NCBI GenBank assembly: GCA_043767025.1
Contig: JAYUHK010000107.1
Coordinates: 1-16,808, forward strand
Length of the DNA: 16,808 nt
DNA from: JAYUHK01 sp043767025
Lineage (GTDB): Bacteria > Bacteroidota > Bacteroidia > Chitinophagales > Saprospiraceae
Direction: 5' to 3'
Shown: positions 8,606-15,233 of the stretch, piece after piece
Position numbering within the stretch: position 1 is the stretch's first letter
Layout: the number at the start of each line of letters is the position of its first letter
Translations under genes and position numbers: made by a program
Notes under the pieces: generated by a model
Told to the model about the DNA's origin: nothing
The model's database searches: none
What the model saw: only the letters and a program-made list of their open reading frames with translations

Positions 8606-9448
8606 ATGAACCGTCAGAAATTAGGCATTTCGATAGTACGAATCGTACTTTTATTGTTGCTTTTTGGGGCTTGCAAAAAGTCAAAAGATGGCTGTTTGGA
8701 CGTTGGTGCCGCCAACTACGACCCGTCCGCCGACAACACTTGCTGTTGCGTGTATCCCAAACTTACGCTCGAAACTTACTTCAAAACCGATACCGTCACG
8801 CCGCGTGGCGACTCGCTGATTACTTTTTTTTATGACAAAAAATATACGACAGACAGTGTCCAATTTTTTAGTATCCATAAAATAAAATTCTATCTGTCTG
8901 ATTTTCAGCTCATTAGAGCCGACGGTTCGGTGGCTACCGTGTCCGATACGTTTCACATCGGCAACTCCAAAGATAGTTTTGCTCGCAAAGATATTCTGCT
9001 CGTTTCGCCCGACAATCAATCTTTCAAATCATTTTCGTTGGGGACTTTTGCGGACAATGGTTTTTTTACGACCTTGCAGTTTCGGGTTGGGCTTTCCGAT
9101 TACTTCAATCAGGTGGACACCACCAAATTCGCAGCCAACGCTGTGCTGGGAGTGCAGCCCGATACGATGTGGAACGCCAGCAAAGGCTATTTTTTTAACA
9201 AAATTTCCTTCCAACGCGACACCATAGCAGGGATTTTGCCTTCTCAAATTATTATTTCTAAACCTCATTCGGCGTTGGTTTCTATCTCTTTCAATAAAAA
9301 AATTCGCGTCGGCTACGATATTACCCTAAAATTGGGCATCAACTTTAAAAAGTGGTTTCAGAACGTCCAGTTTAGCACCGACGACGACCTGACCGTTGCC
9401 AATACGATTTTTAGCAACACATCGTCCGCTTTTTTTGTGCTGCCTTGA
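8606..9448 (+). CDS. MbnP-family lipoprotein with cysteine-rich N-terminal motif
   Basis: The protein has 280 residues. A lipoprotein signal ends in LLLLLFGAC with the modified cysteine at residue 23. It is followed by a short Cys-rich motif, CLDVGAANYDPSADNTCCC (30-48), resembling the Bacteroidota surface motif with NYDP between cysteines. The remainder fits the MbnP family: FYLSDFQLI (95-103), FRVGLSDYFN, and a tryptophan-containing MWNASKGYFFNKISF segment. MbnP proteins are periplasmic or outer-membrane copper-binding partners of the dihaem enzyme MbnH, which converts a tryptophan of MbnP to kynurenine. The second MbnP-like gene follows 65 bases downstream. No MbnH gene is present here. 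Copper binding is inferred from the family. Confidence 0.75.
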   Translation: MNRQKLGISIVRIVLLLLLFGACKKSKDGCLDVGAANYDPSADNTCCCVYPKLTLETYFKTDTVTPRGDSLITFFYDKKYTTDSVQFFSIHKIKFYLSDFQLIRADGSVATVSDTFHIGNSKDSFARKDILLVSPDNQSFKSFSLGTFADNGFFTTLQFRVGLSDYFNQVDTTKFAANAVLGVQPDTMWNASKGYFFNKISFQRDTIAGILPSQIIISKPHSALVSISFNKKIRVGYDITLKLGINFKKWFQNVQFSTDDDLTVANTIFSNTSSAFFVLP

Positions 9449-9513
9449 CATAACAAAATCAATTTTCAAACGTTTGACTTTTAGGAATGTGTTCACAAAA
9501 AAAATCTCAATAG

Positions 9514-10260
9514 ATGAAAAATAAATTTCTTATTTTGCTTGCGTTTGCTTCTGTAGCATCGCTTTTTTCTAACTGCACGACCGCCGACAAAAACACCGGT
9601 AACACGGCGCAGCTCAATTTTACTGCCAACTATTCGGGGCAGCCGTTGGTGATGTTGCAGCCCGTGACTTATCAGTCAAAACCCTTAAAATTCACAAGAT
9701 CCGTGTTTTATCTTTCCAATACGCGACTGATAAAAACGGACGGCTCGGAAGTGAACGTGTTGCCGACGAGCTTCGTAGATTTGAGTTTTTCGGATATTAA
9801 CGCTGCTGCGGCAGGGCAAAATCTGACTTTGAAAAATATTCCGAGCGGCGAATACAAAGGTTTGCGCTTCGGTATCGGAGTAGGAAGCAGCGAAAATGCC
9901 AAAACGCCAGCCGACTTCGGCAGCGATAATCCGCTTTCGGAAACCGCCGAGTATTGGAGCAGCTGGCGCAGTTATATTTTCTCGAAGACCGAAGGGCGAT
10001 TTTCGTCCAACAACGGCGTGGTTTATTTTGCCTACCACACGGGTGCCGACCGCTTTTATCGCGAAGTCACGCTCAACAAAAATTTTAGTATCAACGACTC
10101 CAACCAGAAGCTGGCGGTGCAGTTTGATGTAAATAAAATTTTAGAAAATGCGACCGAAAATGTAGATATTACGCTCCACCAAACGGCGCACAGCACCCAA
10201 GATACTGTCGTTTCGGTATTCATAACTAAGCAATATCAGAGCGCTTTTAGTTTGAAGTAG
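9514..10260 (+). CDS. MbnP-family lipoprotein
   Basis: The protein has 248 residues. The lipoprotein signal ends LFSNC with the lipidated cysteine at residue 21. It shows the MbnP hallmarks more clearly than its upstream neighbour: FYLSNTRLI (65-73), GEYKGLRFGIGV (112-123), EYWSSWRSYIFSKTEG (146-161) with the candidate tryptophans, and YFAYHTGADRF (172-182) with a conserved histidine. The expected role is metal (copper) binding in the envelope together with a MbnH-type dihaem peroxidase. The upstream MbnP gene and this one are probably co-transcribed. The transcript ends at the hairpin terminator just downstream. Confidence 0.8.
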   Translation: MKNKFLILLAFASVASLFSNCTTADKNTGNTAQLNFTANYSGQPLVMLQPVTYQSKPLKFTRSVFYLSNTRLIKTDGSEVNVLPTSFVDLSFSDINAAAAGQNLTLKNIPSGEYKGLRFGIGVGSSENAKTPADFGSDNPLSETAEYWSSWRSYIFSKTEGRFSSNNGVVYFAYHTGADRFYREVTLNKNFSINDSNQKLAVQFDVNKILENATENVDITLHQTAHSTQDTVVSVFITKQYQSAFSLK

Positions 10261-10280
10261 GAGAAAAGTTACTTCTAAAC

Positions 10281-10318
10281 AAAAAAAGACCGTGCGGATT
10301 TCGCACGGTCTTTTTTTT
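10281..10318. terminator. Bidirectional rho-independent terminator
   Basis: GACCGTGCG (10288-10296) pairs perfectly with CGCACGGTC (10302-10310) around a 5-base loop. The stem is flanked by seven A on the left and eight T on the right. It terminates the MbnP pair on the plus strand and the chitinase on the minus strand, which converge here. Confidence 0.93.
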
Positions 10319-10342
10319 ATTTTACTCAAAATATTTAATCCC

Positions 10343-11974
10343 CTACTTAACAAACAACTGCTGCGTTTCGGCAGTATTGCTGGAAGTATCAATAACTTGA
10401 ATCTGATAAATACCAGAGTTCAGTTGGCTCACATCGAGCTTGCAATTACCATTTTCGATGACAATTTCACGACTCATCACGACCGCTCCGAGTGTGTTGC
10501 TGACGCGAATAATTGCGGAAGAGCTGCTGGCGTTGGTTTGATAAAAATGCAAATTTACGCTACCAAAAGCAGGGTTCGGAAACAAATCAAAGGTTTTTTT
10601 GTCTGTCCGAGTCGCTACGCAGATGATTTTAGAACTCGTCCGAGAGCCGTCCAAATCTACTTCTCGGAGGCGATAGTAAGTTTTATTTGCAAAAGGGCGA
10701 GCGTCGATAGCCGTATAATTTTTTAATTCAGAGCTGTTATTTGCTGCTTTTTGGGTATTCATTGGCTCAAAATTTACGCCGTCTTCACTTTTTTCTACCA
10801 AAAAATAATCGCTGTGCTGCTCCGAAGCCGTTTGCCAAAAAAGTTGATTTTGATTTTCATTACTTTTTCCAACAAAATCTAACAATTCTATCCCAAGAGG
10901 AATATTAAATATCGTCTGAAAACTACTCGCATAGCTGTACGCACCGTTGCAAGTAGCTACCGCGTCCCAGTTGATAGACCAATCCATCATACCGCGAAGC
11001 GTCGGGTAGCCGCCCGCTTGCGTGAGCGTATAAGTTCCGGGTTTAGGACCTACGCCACGCAAATAATCAATAGCCGACTTGACGACCGCCGGCGCAATGT
11101 AGCCGCCGCCCGCCGCCGATGTGCAAGCTGGCAACCCAACTGCCACCTTGCTGGCAGGCAAACCCAAAAACAAACCACCCGCCGTACTGAAACCTTTGAT
11201 GACCGCCTCCGTCATAGCCACCACAAAATCCGCCGTCCCCTGCGAATAAATGCCGCCGTCAATGCCGTACATCGAGCCACTGTTGTAAAGTTGGGTATGA
11301 AGAATATCCAAAGAATCTTTAAGTCCCTGAATAACAGGCAGATACGCTCCCCAAATACCACCGTAAGCCGATTGCCCGCCTTGCACGAAAGCAGTCTCGG
11401 GAGCCATCGTAAGCACCATTTTTTTACCAAAATTCGTCCGATAATTGACCATCAGTTGCTTGACGGCGGCGATGAGATTGATAATTTTTACGTCCGTCGG
11501 CACAGCAATCGTACCGCCCGAAACACTCACCGAACTTCCCTCCAAGTCAATATCAATCCCGTCAAAACCATAAGTGTTGATGATAGTCGTCATAGAGCTG
11601 ACGAAGGTATTTCGCTCCGCCGCATTGTCCAACGAAACGGTAGCAGTAGCTCCGCCGATGCTGATAAGTACAGTTTTTCCCTGACTTTTGAGCGTATTGA
11701 TTTGCGAAATAAACGTCGCCGTCGTCACTTGGTCGGGCGCGAAAGTCATATTGTAATCCGTGCCGCTCGCAGGAAGCGCAAAAGCAATATCCACCACATT
11801 GTAGCGGCTATCGATGGCGTTCAGCTGAATATATGGCGAACTCGCAGACTGCCAGTTGTGAAAATACCCAACCAAAGCGGGCGACGGCTGTGCCGAAAGT
11901 GTGGCAGCGCAAATCATAGCGCAAGCAAAAAAAAGGCTTTTGAGGAGGTGCAGAGGACTACAAGTTTTTGACAT
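10343..11974 (-). CDS. Secreted GH18 chitinase with type IX secretion sorting domain
   Basis: The protein has 543 residues. The frame is open upstream to an ATG at 12091, but the start at 11974 gives a signal peptide (MSKTCSPLHLLKSLFFACAM, then ICAATLSAQ), and the ATG at 12091 lies inside the promoter. The catalytic GH18 barrel covers about 30-365. It contains LISIGGA, the active-site motif FDGIDIDLEG with the full DxxDxDxE signature (catalytic E145), and the final-strand tryptophan in GMMDWSINWD. A fibronectin-like linker domain follows (about 372-455: LLDFVGKSNENQNQLFWQTA and YYRLREVDLDGS). The last 83 residues, from LFPNP, are a type A sorting domain for export through the type IX system. 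It should hydrolyse chitin or related N-acetylglucosamine polymers outside the cell. It is a single-gene unit with its own strong promoter. Confidence 0.93.
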   Translation of the reverse strand: MSKTCSPLHLLKSLFFACAMICAATLSAQPSPALVGYFHNWQSASSPYIQLNAIDSRYNVVDIAFALPASGTDYNMTFAPDQVTTATFISQINTLKSQGKTVLISIGGATATVSLDNAAERNTFVSSMTTIINTYGFDGIDIDLEGSSVSVSGGTIAVPTDVKIINLIAAVKQLMVNYRTNFGKKMVLTMAPETAFVQGGQSAYGGIWGAYLPVIQGLKDSLDILHTQLYNSGSMYGIDGGIYSQGTADFVVAMTEAVIKGFSTAGGLFLGLPASKVAVGLPACTSAAGGGYIAPAVVKSAIDYLRGVGPKPGTYTLTQAGGYPTLRGMMDWSINWDAVATCNGAYSYASSFQTIFNIPLGIELLDFVGKSNENQNQLFWQTASEQHSDYFLVEKSEDGVNFEPMNTQKAANNSSELKNYTAIDARPFANKTYYRLREVDLDGSRTSSKIICVATRTDKKTFDLFPNPAFGSVNLHFYQTNASSSSAIIRVSNTLGAVVMSREIVIENGNCKLDVSQLNSGIYQIQVIDTSSNTAETQQLFVK

Positions 11975-12060
11975 CTTGAATGGTTTAAAAAAATTAAAAA
12001 AAATTAAAATTGGGGGAAGAAGTTCTATGAAGCTACATCGTGTAGAAATTACACGAAGCG

Positions 12061-12091
12061 CAAAAGTATATTTTTTTTTAGAAATTGACAA
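12061..12091 (-). promoter_or_regulatory. Promoter of the chitinase gene
   Basis: On the minus strand TTG (12091-12089), a 20-base spacer and TACTTTTG (12068-12061) match the Bacteroidota consensus exactly. The predicted transcription start near 12054 leaves a leader of about 80 bases before the ATG at 11974 and rules out the ATG at 12091. Confidence 0.8.
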
Positions 12092-12204
12092 TTTTTGGGA
12101 AAATAATTTACAAAAAAAATTAGATATTTAATCCTTTGCGTGCTGTTGAAACTTCGCAGAGTATCTTATATTTTGTCGCGATAGCCAACTTATCGCTCGC
12201 TCGC

Positions 12205-12235
12205 TTGTTTAGGAGTTTTATATGTCGTACTTTTG
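12205..12235 (+). promoter_or_regulatory. Promoter of the ferredoxin-IscX-TerC operon
   Basis: TTG (12205-12207), a 20-base spacer and TACTTTTG (12228-12235) match the Bacteroidota consensus exactly. The predicted start near 12242 is 24 bases before the ferredoxin ATG. It excludes an in-frame ATG at 12233, which lies inside the -7 element. It diverges from the chitinase promoter. Confidence 0.8.
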
Positions 12236-12265
12236 CGGCATCAACAAAATGATTTTTTACACATA

Positions 12266-12607
12266 ATGGCTACCATACATTTTACTTTCGAGAATAAATC
12301 CATTGCGCCCGTCACGGTGCAGCAATCGGCGGCAGATATTTCGATTTTGGAACTGACCGAAGAACACGACATTCACCTCAACCACAACTGCGGTGGCGTG
12401 TGTGCGTGCAGCACTTGTCACATATACGTCAAAAAAGGAAATAATTTTTTGGAGGACATCAGCGAGAAAGAAGAAGACTTCATTGACCGCGCCATCAATC
12501 CGCGTTTGGAATCTCGTTTGGCGTGCCAGTGCATTATTTTGGACGAAAACGCCGTAATTGAAGTGATGATACCTGACCAAAAAGGCATAATCGGTCACGA
12601 ACATTAG
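12266..12607 (+). CDS. fdx: Isc-type [2Fe-2S] ferredoxin
   Basis: The protein has 113 residues, close to E. coli Fdx (111). The start at 12266 (MATIHFTFEN) is chosen over the ATG at 12233 because the latter lies within the promoter. The iron-sulfur ligands are C42, C48, C51 (NCGGVCACSTC) and C87 (LACQC). This is the same spacing, and with this start the same numbering, as in E. coli Fdx, including the extra C46 present in that protein. This adrenodoxin-like subfamily donates electrons for iron-sulfur cluster assembly by IscS/IscU. The presence of iscX three genes on supports an Isc role. No iscS, iscU, hscA or hscB is in the window. Confidence 0.92.
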   Translation: MATIHFTFENKSIAPVTVQQSAADISILELTEEHDIHLNHNCGGVCACSTCHIYVKKGNNFLEDISEKEEDFIDRAINPRLESRLACQCIILDENAVIEVMIPDQKGIIGHEH

Positions 12608-12653
12608 GAATATATTTAAAATAAACTACCTATTTTTTCTTCATTCCTTAATG
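12604..12653. repeat. Short form of the dispersed repeat, after the ferredoxin gene
   Basis: Read on the minus strand this is GGAATGAAGAAAAAATA followed directly by GGTAGTTTATTTTA. These are the two outer blocks of the 160-bp repeat at 15555-15874 with its middle part missing. AGGAAT at the left edge and ATTCCT at the right edge are inverted. The left edge overlaps the ferredoxin stop codon. A second short form follows the next gene. Confidence 0.7.
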
Positions 12654-12680
12654 TTTGTTGGTGTCAATAAAGAAAATAAA

Positions 12681-13187
12681 ATGCAAATAAGGAACAGTAC
12701 GCTCGCCGACTTCGACGAAATATTCAGACTGTATGCCGCAGCATCGGCATACCAGACTACAAAAAATGTAACTATCTGGCCCCAATTTGATGAAAATTTG
12801 GTAAAAACCGAAATTCACGAACATCGGCAGTGGAAAGTAGTCATCGAAAATACCACCGCCTGCGTGTGGGCGACCACTTTTGAAGACCCTTTTATTTGGG
12901 AAGAAAAAAATGCCGACCCCGCCGTTTATATCCATCGGATTGCGACGAACCCAGTGTTCAGAGGGCAAAATTTTGTGGTCGCAATATTGGATTGGGCGAA
13001 AGAATATGCTGTGCAAAACGATAAAAAATTCGTCCGATTGGATACTATCGGCGACAATACGAAACTGATTGAGCATTATCAAAAGTGTGGTTTTACTTTT
13101 TTAGGCACGTCACATCTGACAAATATTTCTCAACTTCCAGCACACTACAGCAGTGGCAATGCGAAATTATTTGAATACATCTTATAA
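12681..13187 (+). CDS. GNAT-family N-acetyltransferase
   Basis: The protein has 168 residues from the ATG at 12681 (MQIRNSTLADFDEIF). An in-frame ATG at 12651 lies in the repeat and adds ten unlikely residues. The GNAT fold is visible: the N-terminal strand and helix, IHRIATNPVFRGQNFVVAIL (strand 4 and helix 3), RLDTIGDNTKLIEHYQKCGF (119-138, strand 5 and helix 4) and a closing strand. The acetyl-CoA loop usually reads R/Q-x-x-G-x-G/A, but here it is RGQNFV (94-99) without the later glycines, so cofactor binding may be altered. The substrate is unknown. It sits between fdx and iscX in a probable operon, but a role in iron-sulfur assembly cannot be claimed. Confidence 0.85.
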   Translation: MQIRNSTLADFDEIFRLYAAASAYQTTKNVTIWPQFDENLVKTEIHEHRQWKVVIENTTACVWATTFEDPFIWEEKNADPAVYIHRIATNPVFRGQNFVVAILDWAKEYAVQNDKKFVRLDTIGDNTKLIEHYQKCGFTFLGTSHLTNISQLPAHYSSGNAKLFEYIL

Positions 13188-13191
13188 ACGC

Positions 13192-13232
13192 GCCTAAAAT
13201 AAACTACCCGTTTATTCTTCGTTCCTTATAAA
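13192..13232. repeat. Short form of the dispersed repeat, after the acetyltransferase gene
   Basis: On the minus strand it reads GGAACGAAGAATAAAC, GGG, then TAGTTTATTTTAGGCGC. This is a diverged second short form of the element after the ferredoxin gene. It begins five bases after the acetyltransferase stop and is in the same orientation as the copy at 12604-12653. Confidence 0.65.
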
Positions 13233-13272
13233 ATGTCACTAAATTAGTTAATTAATTATTTTTAAAAATACT

Positions 13273-13521
13273 ATGGATTTCAAAAATATAGAAGATTTAC
13301 CCATTCACTGGGCAGACCACGAGGACGTGGGAATGAAACTTTATGAGCGTTTTGGCGCAGAGTTCAACGAAGGAAAAATTTACCGTGTCCGATTCACCGA
13401 GCTTTTGGATTGGATACTCGAAATACCGACTTTCGTGGGCACGAGAGAAAACTCCACCGAAGCACATCTGGAGCAAATCCAAGCAAAATGGGTCTATGAA
13501 TGGCGCGACAACAATAGATAA
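13273..13521 (+). CDS. iscX: IscX-like iron-sulfur assembly protein
   Basis: The small acidic protein has 82 residues. It matches the IscX (YfhJ) family: IHWADHEDVGMKLYERF corresponds to the WTDSREIGEALYD start of the E. coli protein, VRFTELLDWILEI to its VRFTDMHQWI segment, and AHLEQIQAKWVYEW to its C-terminal helix. It is longer than the E. coli form (66 residues), with extra residues at the N-terminus and before the last helix. IscX binds the cysteine desulfurase IscS, interacts with iron and modulates cluster assembly. It shares a probable operon with the Isc-type ferredoxin. The TerC gene begins 20 bases after its stop. Confidence 0.88.
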   Translation: MDFKNIEDLPIHWADHEDVGMKLYERFGAEFNEGKIYRVRFTELLDWILEIPTFVGTRENSTEAHLEQIQAKWVYEWRDNNR

Positions 13522-13540
13522 TCACCTCAAACAGCCGTAA

Positions 13541-14317
13541 ATGGTAGAATTTTTACAAACTTATCTCGGCACTGACCTCCGACACGCAGGGCTCGTGGTG
13601 CTGAACCTTATCCTCATCGAAAGTTTATTGTCCATCGACAACGCCGCCGTGCTTGCCACTATGGTGATGAAACTACCCGACTCGCAGCGAAAAAAAGCAC
13701 TGCGCATCGGACTTATTTTTGCGTATATTTTTCGCGGTACCTGCCTCGTCTTGGCGGGTTGGCTGATGAAAATTTCGTGGCTGAAGTTGCTTGGGGGCGG
13801 CTATTTATTTTTCTTATTTGTTCAGTTTTTCGTCCAGAAGTATGTCACAAATAGCAAAAATCCTGTCGAAGATGAAGCCAAAGAACACAAGGCTCCCGAA
13901 AAGTCAATTTTGGGGCTGAATACGTTTTGGTCCACAGTCGTTATGGTGGAGTTGATGGATTTGACGTTTTCGATTGACAATGTTTTTGCGGCGGTAGCAC
14001 TCACAAAAAATATTTATCTCGTTTGTCTGGGCGTTTTTATTGGTATCATCACGATGCGGATTGTGGCGGGATACTTCGTGCAACTCATGGAACGCTTTCC
14101 TTTTTTGGACGATATGGCGTTTGCGGTCATCGGTTTGCTGGGGCTGAAACTCATTTTGTCCTTCGTCTGTCAATACAGTACCGAAAGTTTTTTGTGCCAC
14201 TGGCTCGAAAACGAAGCGGCAGATTTTTACTTTTCACTGCTTACCGTAGCTATTTTCACACTTCCAATTTTGAGTTCTGTGTTTTTTAATGTGCCAAAAG
14301 GCAGCGACAAAAAATAA
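13541..14317 (+). CDS. TerC-family integral membrane protein
   Basis: The protein has 258 residues and about seven hydrophobic segments. It carries the paired TerC signatures: ESLLSIDNAAVLATMV (27-42, D33) and ELMDLTFSIDNVFAAVAL (137-154, D140 and D146). The acidic residues in these membrane segments are conserved and are thought to bind a metal ion. TerC-family proteins have been linked to tellurite resistance and to manganese export or metal loading of exported enzymes. The particular role here is unknown. It closes the fdx-GNAT-iscX unit with a 19-base gap after iscX and is followed by a strong terminator. The link to iron-sulfur genes suggests metal homeostasis, by inference. Confidence 0.9.
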   Translation: MVEFLQTYLGTDLRHAGLVVLNLILIESLLSIDNAAVLATMVMKLPDSQRKKALRIGLIFAYIFRGTCLVLAGWLMKISWLKLLGGGYLFFLFVQFFVQKYVTNSKNPVEDEAKEHKAPEKSILGLNTFWSTVVMVELMDLTFSIDNVFAAVALTKNIYLVCLGVFIGIITMRIVAGYFVQLMERFPFLDDMAFAVIGLLGLKLILSFVCQYSTESFLCHWLENEAADFYFSLLTVAIFTLPILSSVFFNVPKGSDKK

Positions 14318-14360
14318 GGACAGAATTTCTATTTTCCTTCAATAAAAAAAATCCTTGCAT

Positions 14361-14396
14361 AAAAAAAAGGGCGCATCTCTTTCGATGCGCCCTTTT
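14361..14396. terminator. Bidirectional terminator shared by the TerC gene and candidate RNA A
   Basis: AAGGGCGCATC (14367-14377) pairs with GATGCGCCCTT (14384-14394), extended by A-T pairs to 13 bp, with a 6-base loop. Eight A on the left provide the U-tract for minus-strand transcripts, and TTTT on the right serves plus-strand transcripts. Confidence 0.9.
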
Positions 14397-14600
14397 CAAC
14401 AAATTATAATCCCATGAACATATTAACTTTTTGGTGGAGGCTTTGAGTCCTCTGTGTTTTTTGTGGCTTTCGTTGCGGCAAGTCGCACTTTCGTCAATCT
14501 AAATTTAGTGCGACTTGCTGAAACGAAGAATTTTTACTTTATTTACCATAACCAATAACCATTTACAATATCTTTCTATTATTAATTTTCTAAACTTGAT
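14361..14600 (-). ncRNA. Candidate small RNA A, unrecognised family
   Basis: A minus-strand transcript of about 240 bases is predicted, running from the promoter at 14605-14635 to the terminator at 14361-14396. Inside it is a strong hairpin: GCAAGTCGCACT (14477-14488) pairs perfectly with AGTGCGACTTGC (14507-14518), and the outer arms TTCGTT and AACGAA extend the stem. The 30 bases at 14396-14425, next to the terminator, are identical to 14973-15002 in candidate RNA B. No open frame of note lies on this strand. Transcription is inferred only from promoter, structure and duplication. It is not a tRNA, tmRNA, RNase P or SRP RNA that I can recognise. Confidence 0.55.
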
Positions 14601-14604
14601 AGTG

Positions 14605-14668
14605 CAAATATCGGATTGCCTGTTTGTCCGTGCAAGGACATTTTTTGGGGGTTGTGAGTTTTTTTGTT
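14605..14668 (-). promoter_or_regulatory. Promoter of candidate RNA A with upstream A/T block
   Basis: On the minus strand TTG (14635-14633), a 20-base spacer and GATATTTG (14612-14605) match the Bacteroidota promoter except for the first base of the -7 box. Upstream bases 14634-14665 are nearly identical to those upstream of the RNA B promoter, including an A-tract that could act as an UP element. Confidence 0.6.
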
Positions 14669-14782
14669 TTGTCCCTAAACACGTTTTATCTTATTAAAAC
14701 TGTATTTTAAAGAATATATTGTGAACTTTTACTTTTTTTTCGTAGCCTAAAATAATTTTTAATAAGGTTGTTTTGTTGTCAA

Positions 14783-14863
14783 AGTAAGAAAAAAAGAATG
14801 GGCAGTGTTGGGAAAATCTTTTCCTATTTTCGGTTTCGGGAGCTAATTTCCCCGTCACGCCCA
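14783..14863 (-). other. Possible structured RNA segment (three-way junction) with U-tract
   Basis: TGGGC-A-GTG (14799-14807) pairs with CACGCCCA (14856-14863) and encloses two small hairpins: GGAAA/TTTCC (14811-14824) and CGGG/CCCG (14837-14854). On the minus strand the closing stem is followed by a T-rich run (14783-14797), as in a terminator. No promoter is visible. It lies between candidate RNAs A and B. It may be a diverged copy of an intergenic repeat rather than a gene. Confidence 0.3.
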
Positions 14864-14942
14864 GTCTTTAGAAAGTACTACTATACTACGATTATACGAA
14901 AGCAAAAAAAACGAGTCAAATTTAGTGTTGTTTCAAAGAAAG

Positions 14943-14967
14943 CCGCACTGCTTTTTTTACAGTGCGG
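14943..14967 (-). terminator. Hairpin terminator of candidate RNA B
   Basis: CCGCACTG (14943-14950) pairs with CAGTGCGG (14960-14967) around a T-rich loop. On the minus strand it is followed by CTTTCTTTG, a moderate U-tract. Confidence 0.55.
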
Positions 14968-14972
14968 ACTTC

Positions 14973-15002
14973 TCAACAAATTATAATCCCATGAACATAT
15001 TA
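14973..15002. repeat. 30-bp sequence duplicated from 14396-14425
   Basis: All 30 bases, including ATAATCCCATGAACATATTA at the right end, are identical to 14396-14425. Both copies lie directly beside a hairpin on its right. ATCCTATGAACATAT at 15152-15166 is a third, partial copy, 13 bases from another hairpin. Confidence 0.9.
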
Positions 15003-15233
15003 CGAATCCAATGTGAGCTTTAGTGGTAGCTCCTAACCCTGTGAGCTGCGCAAATGCAAGCCCTATTTTTATCTTTATTATTTATTAACTTTCGAGCTAT
15101 CGTAGTTGGAAGTTGCGTATCCCTCGCAACTTCCAACTTTTACGATAAAATATCCTATGAACATATCCAAAATAAAACCAGCCGACTCTTTTGCCTAACT
15201 GCGTTGTGTTGTTGTTTTATCAACTTCACGATA

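Larger units (their letters stand above)
14935..15228 (-). ncRNA. Candidate small RNA B, paralogue of RNA A
   Basis: This transcript would start near 15228, downstream of the minus-strand promoter at 15234-15264. A 14-bp perfect hairpin, AGTTGGAAGTTGCG (15104-15117) with CGCAACTTCCAACT (15125-15138), lies about 90 bases in. It has no good U-tract after it, so transcription may continue to the hairpin CCGCACTG/CAGTGCGG (14943-14967), which is followed by a T-rich run. The total would be about 290 bases. The sequence at 14973-15002 is identical to RNA A 14396-14425, and a partial copy, ATCCTATGAACATAT, is at 15152-15166 beside the first hairpin. A shorter form of about 130 bases ending at the first hairpin is also possible. 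Confidence 0.5.

Noticed and set aside
11018..11971. 317-codon plus-strand frame opposite the chitinase
   Set aside because: Its Arg/His-rich composition is typical of an antisense frame, and the chitinase on the other strand has intact catalytic motifs.
10343..12091. Chitinase start at 12091
   Set aside because: It would place the first codons inside a perfect promoter and the signal peptide 40 residues in. The start at 11974 fits both.
14515..14697. 60-codon plus-strand frame in the RNA region, sharing a TFFxGCEFF-like stretch with another frame at 15054-15302
   Set aside because: The shared peptide comes only from the duplicated promoter-upstream block read in the same frame. The rest of the two frames is unrelated, hydrophobic and of low complexity.
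14768..14986. 72-codon plus-strand frame
   Set aside because: It overlaps a folded segment and the RNA B terminator, has biased AT-rich composition, and resembles nothing known.
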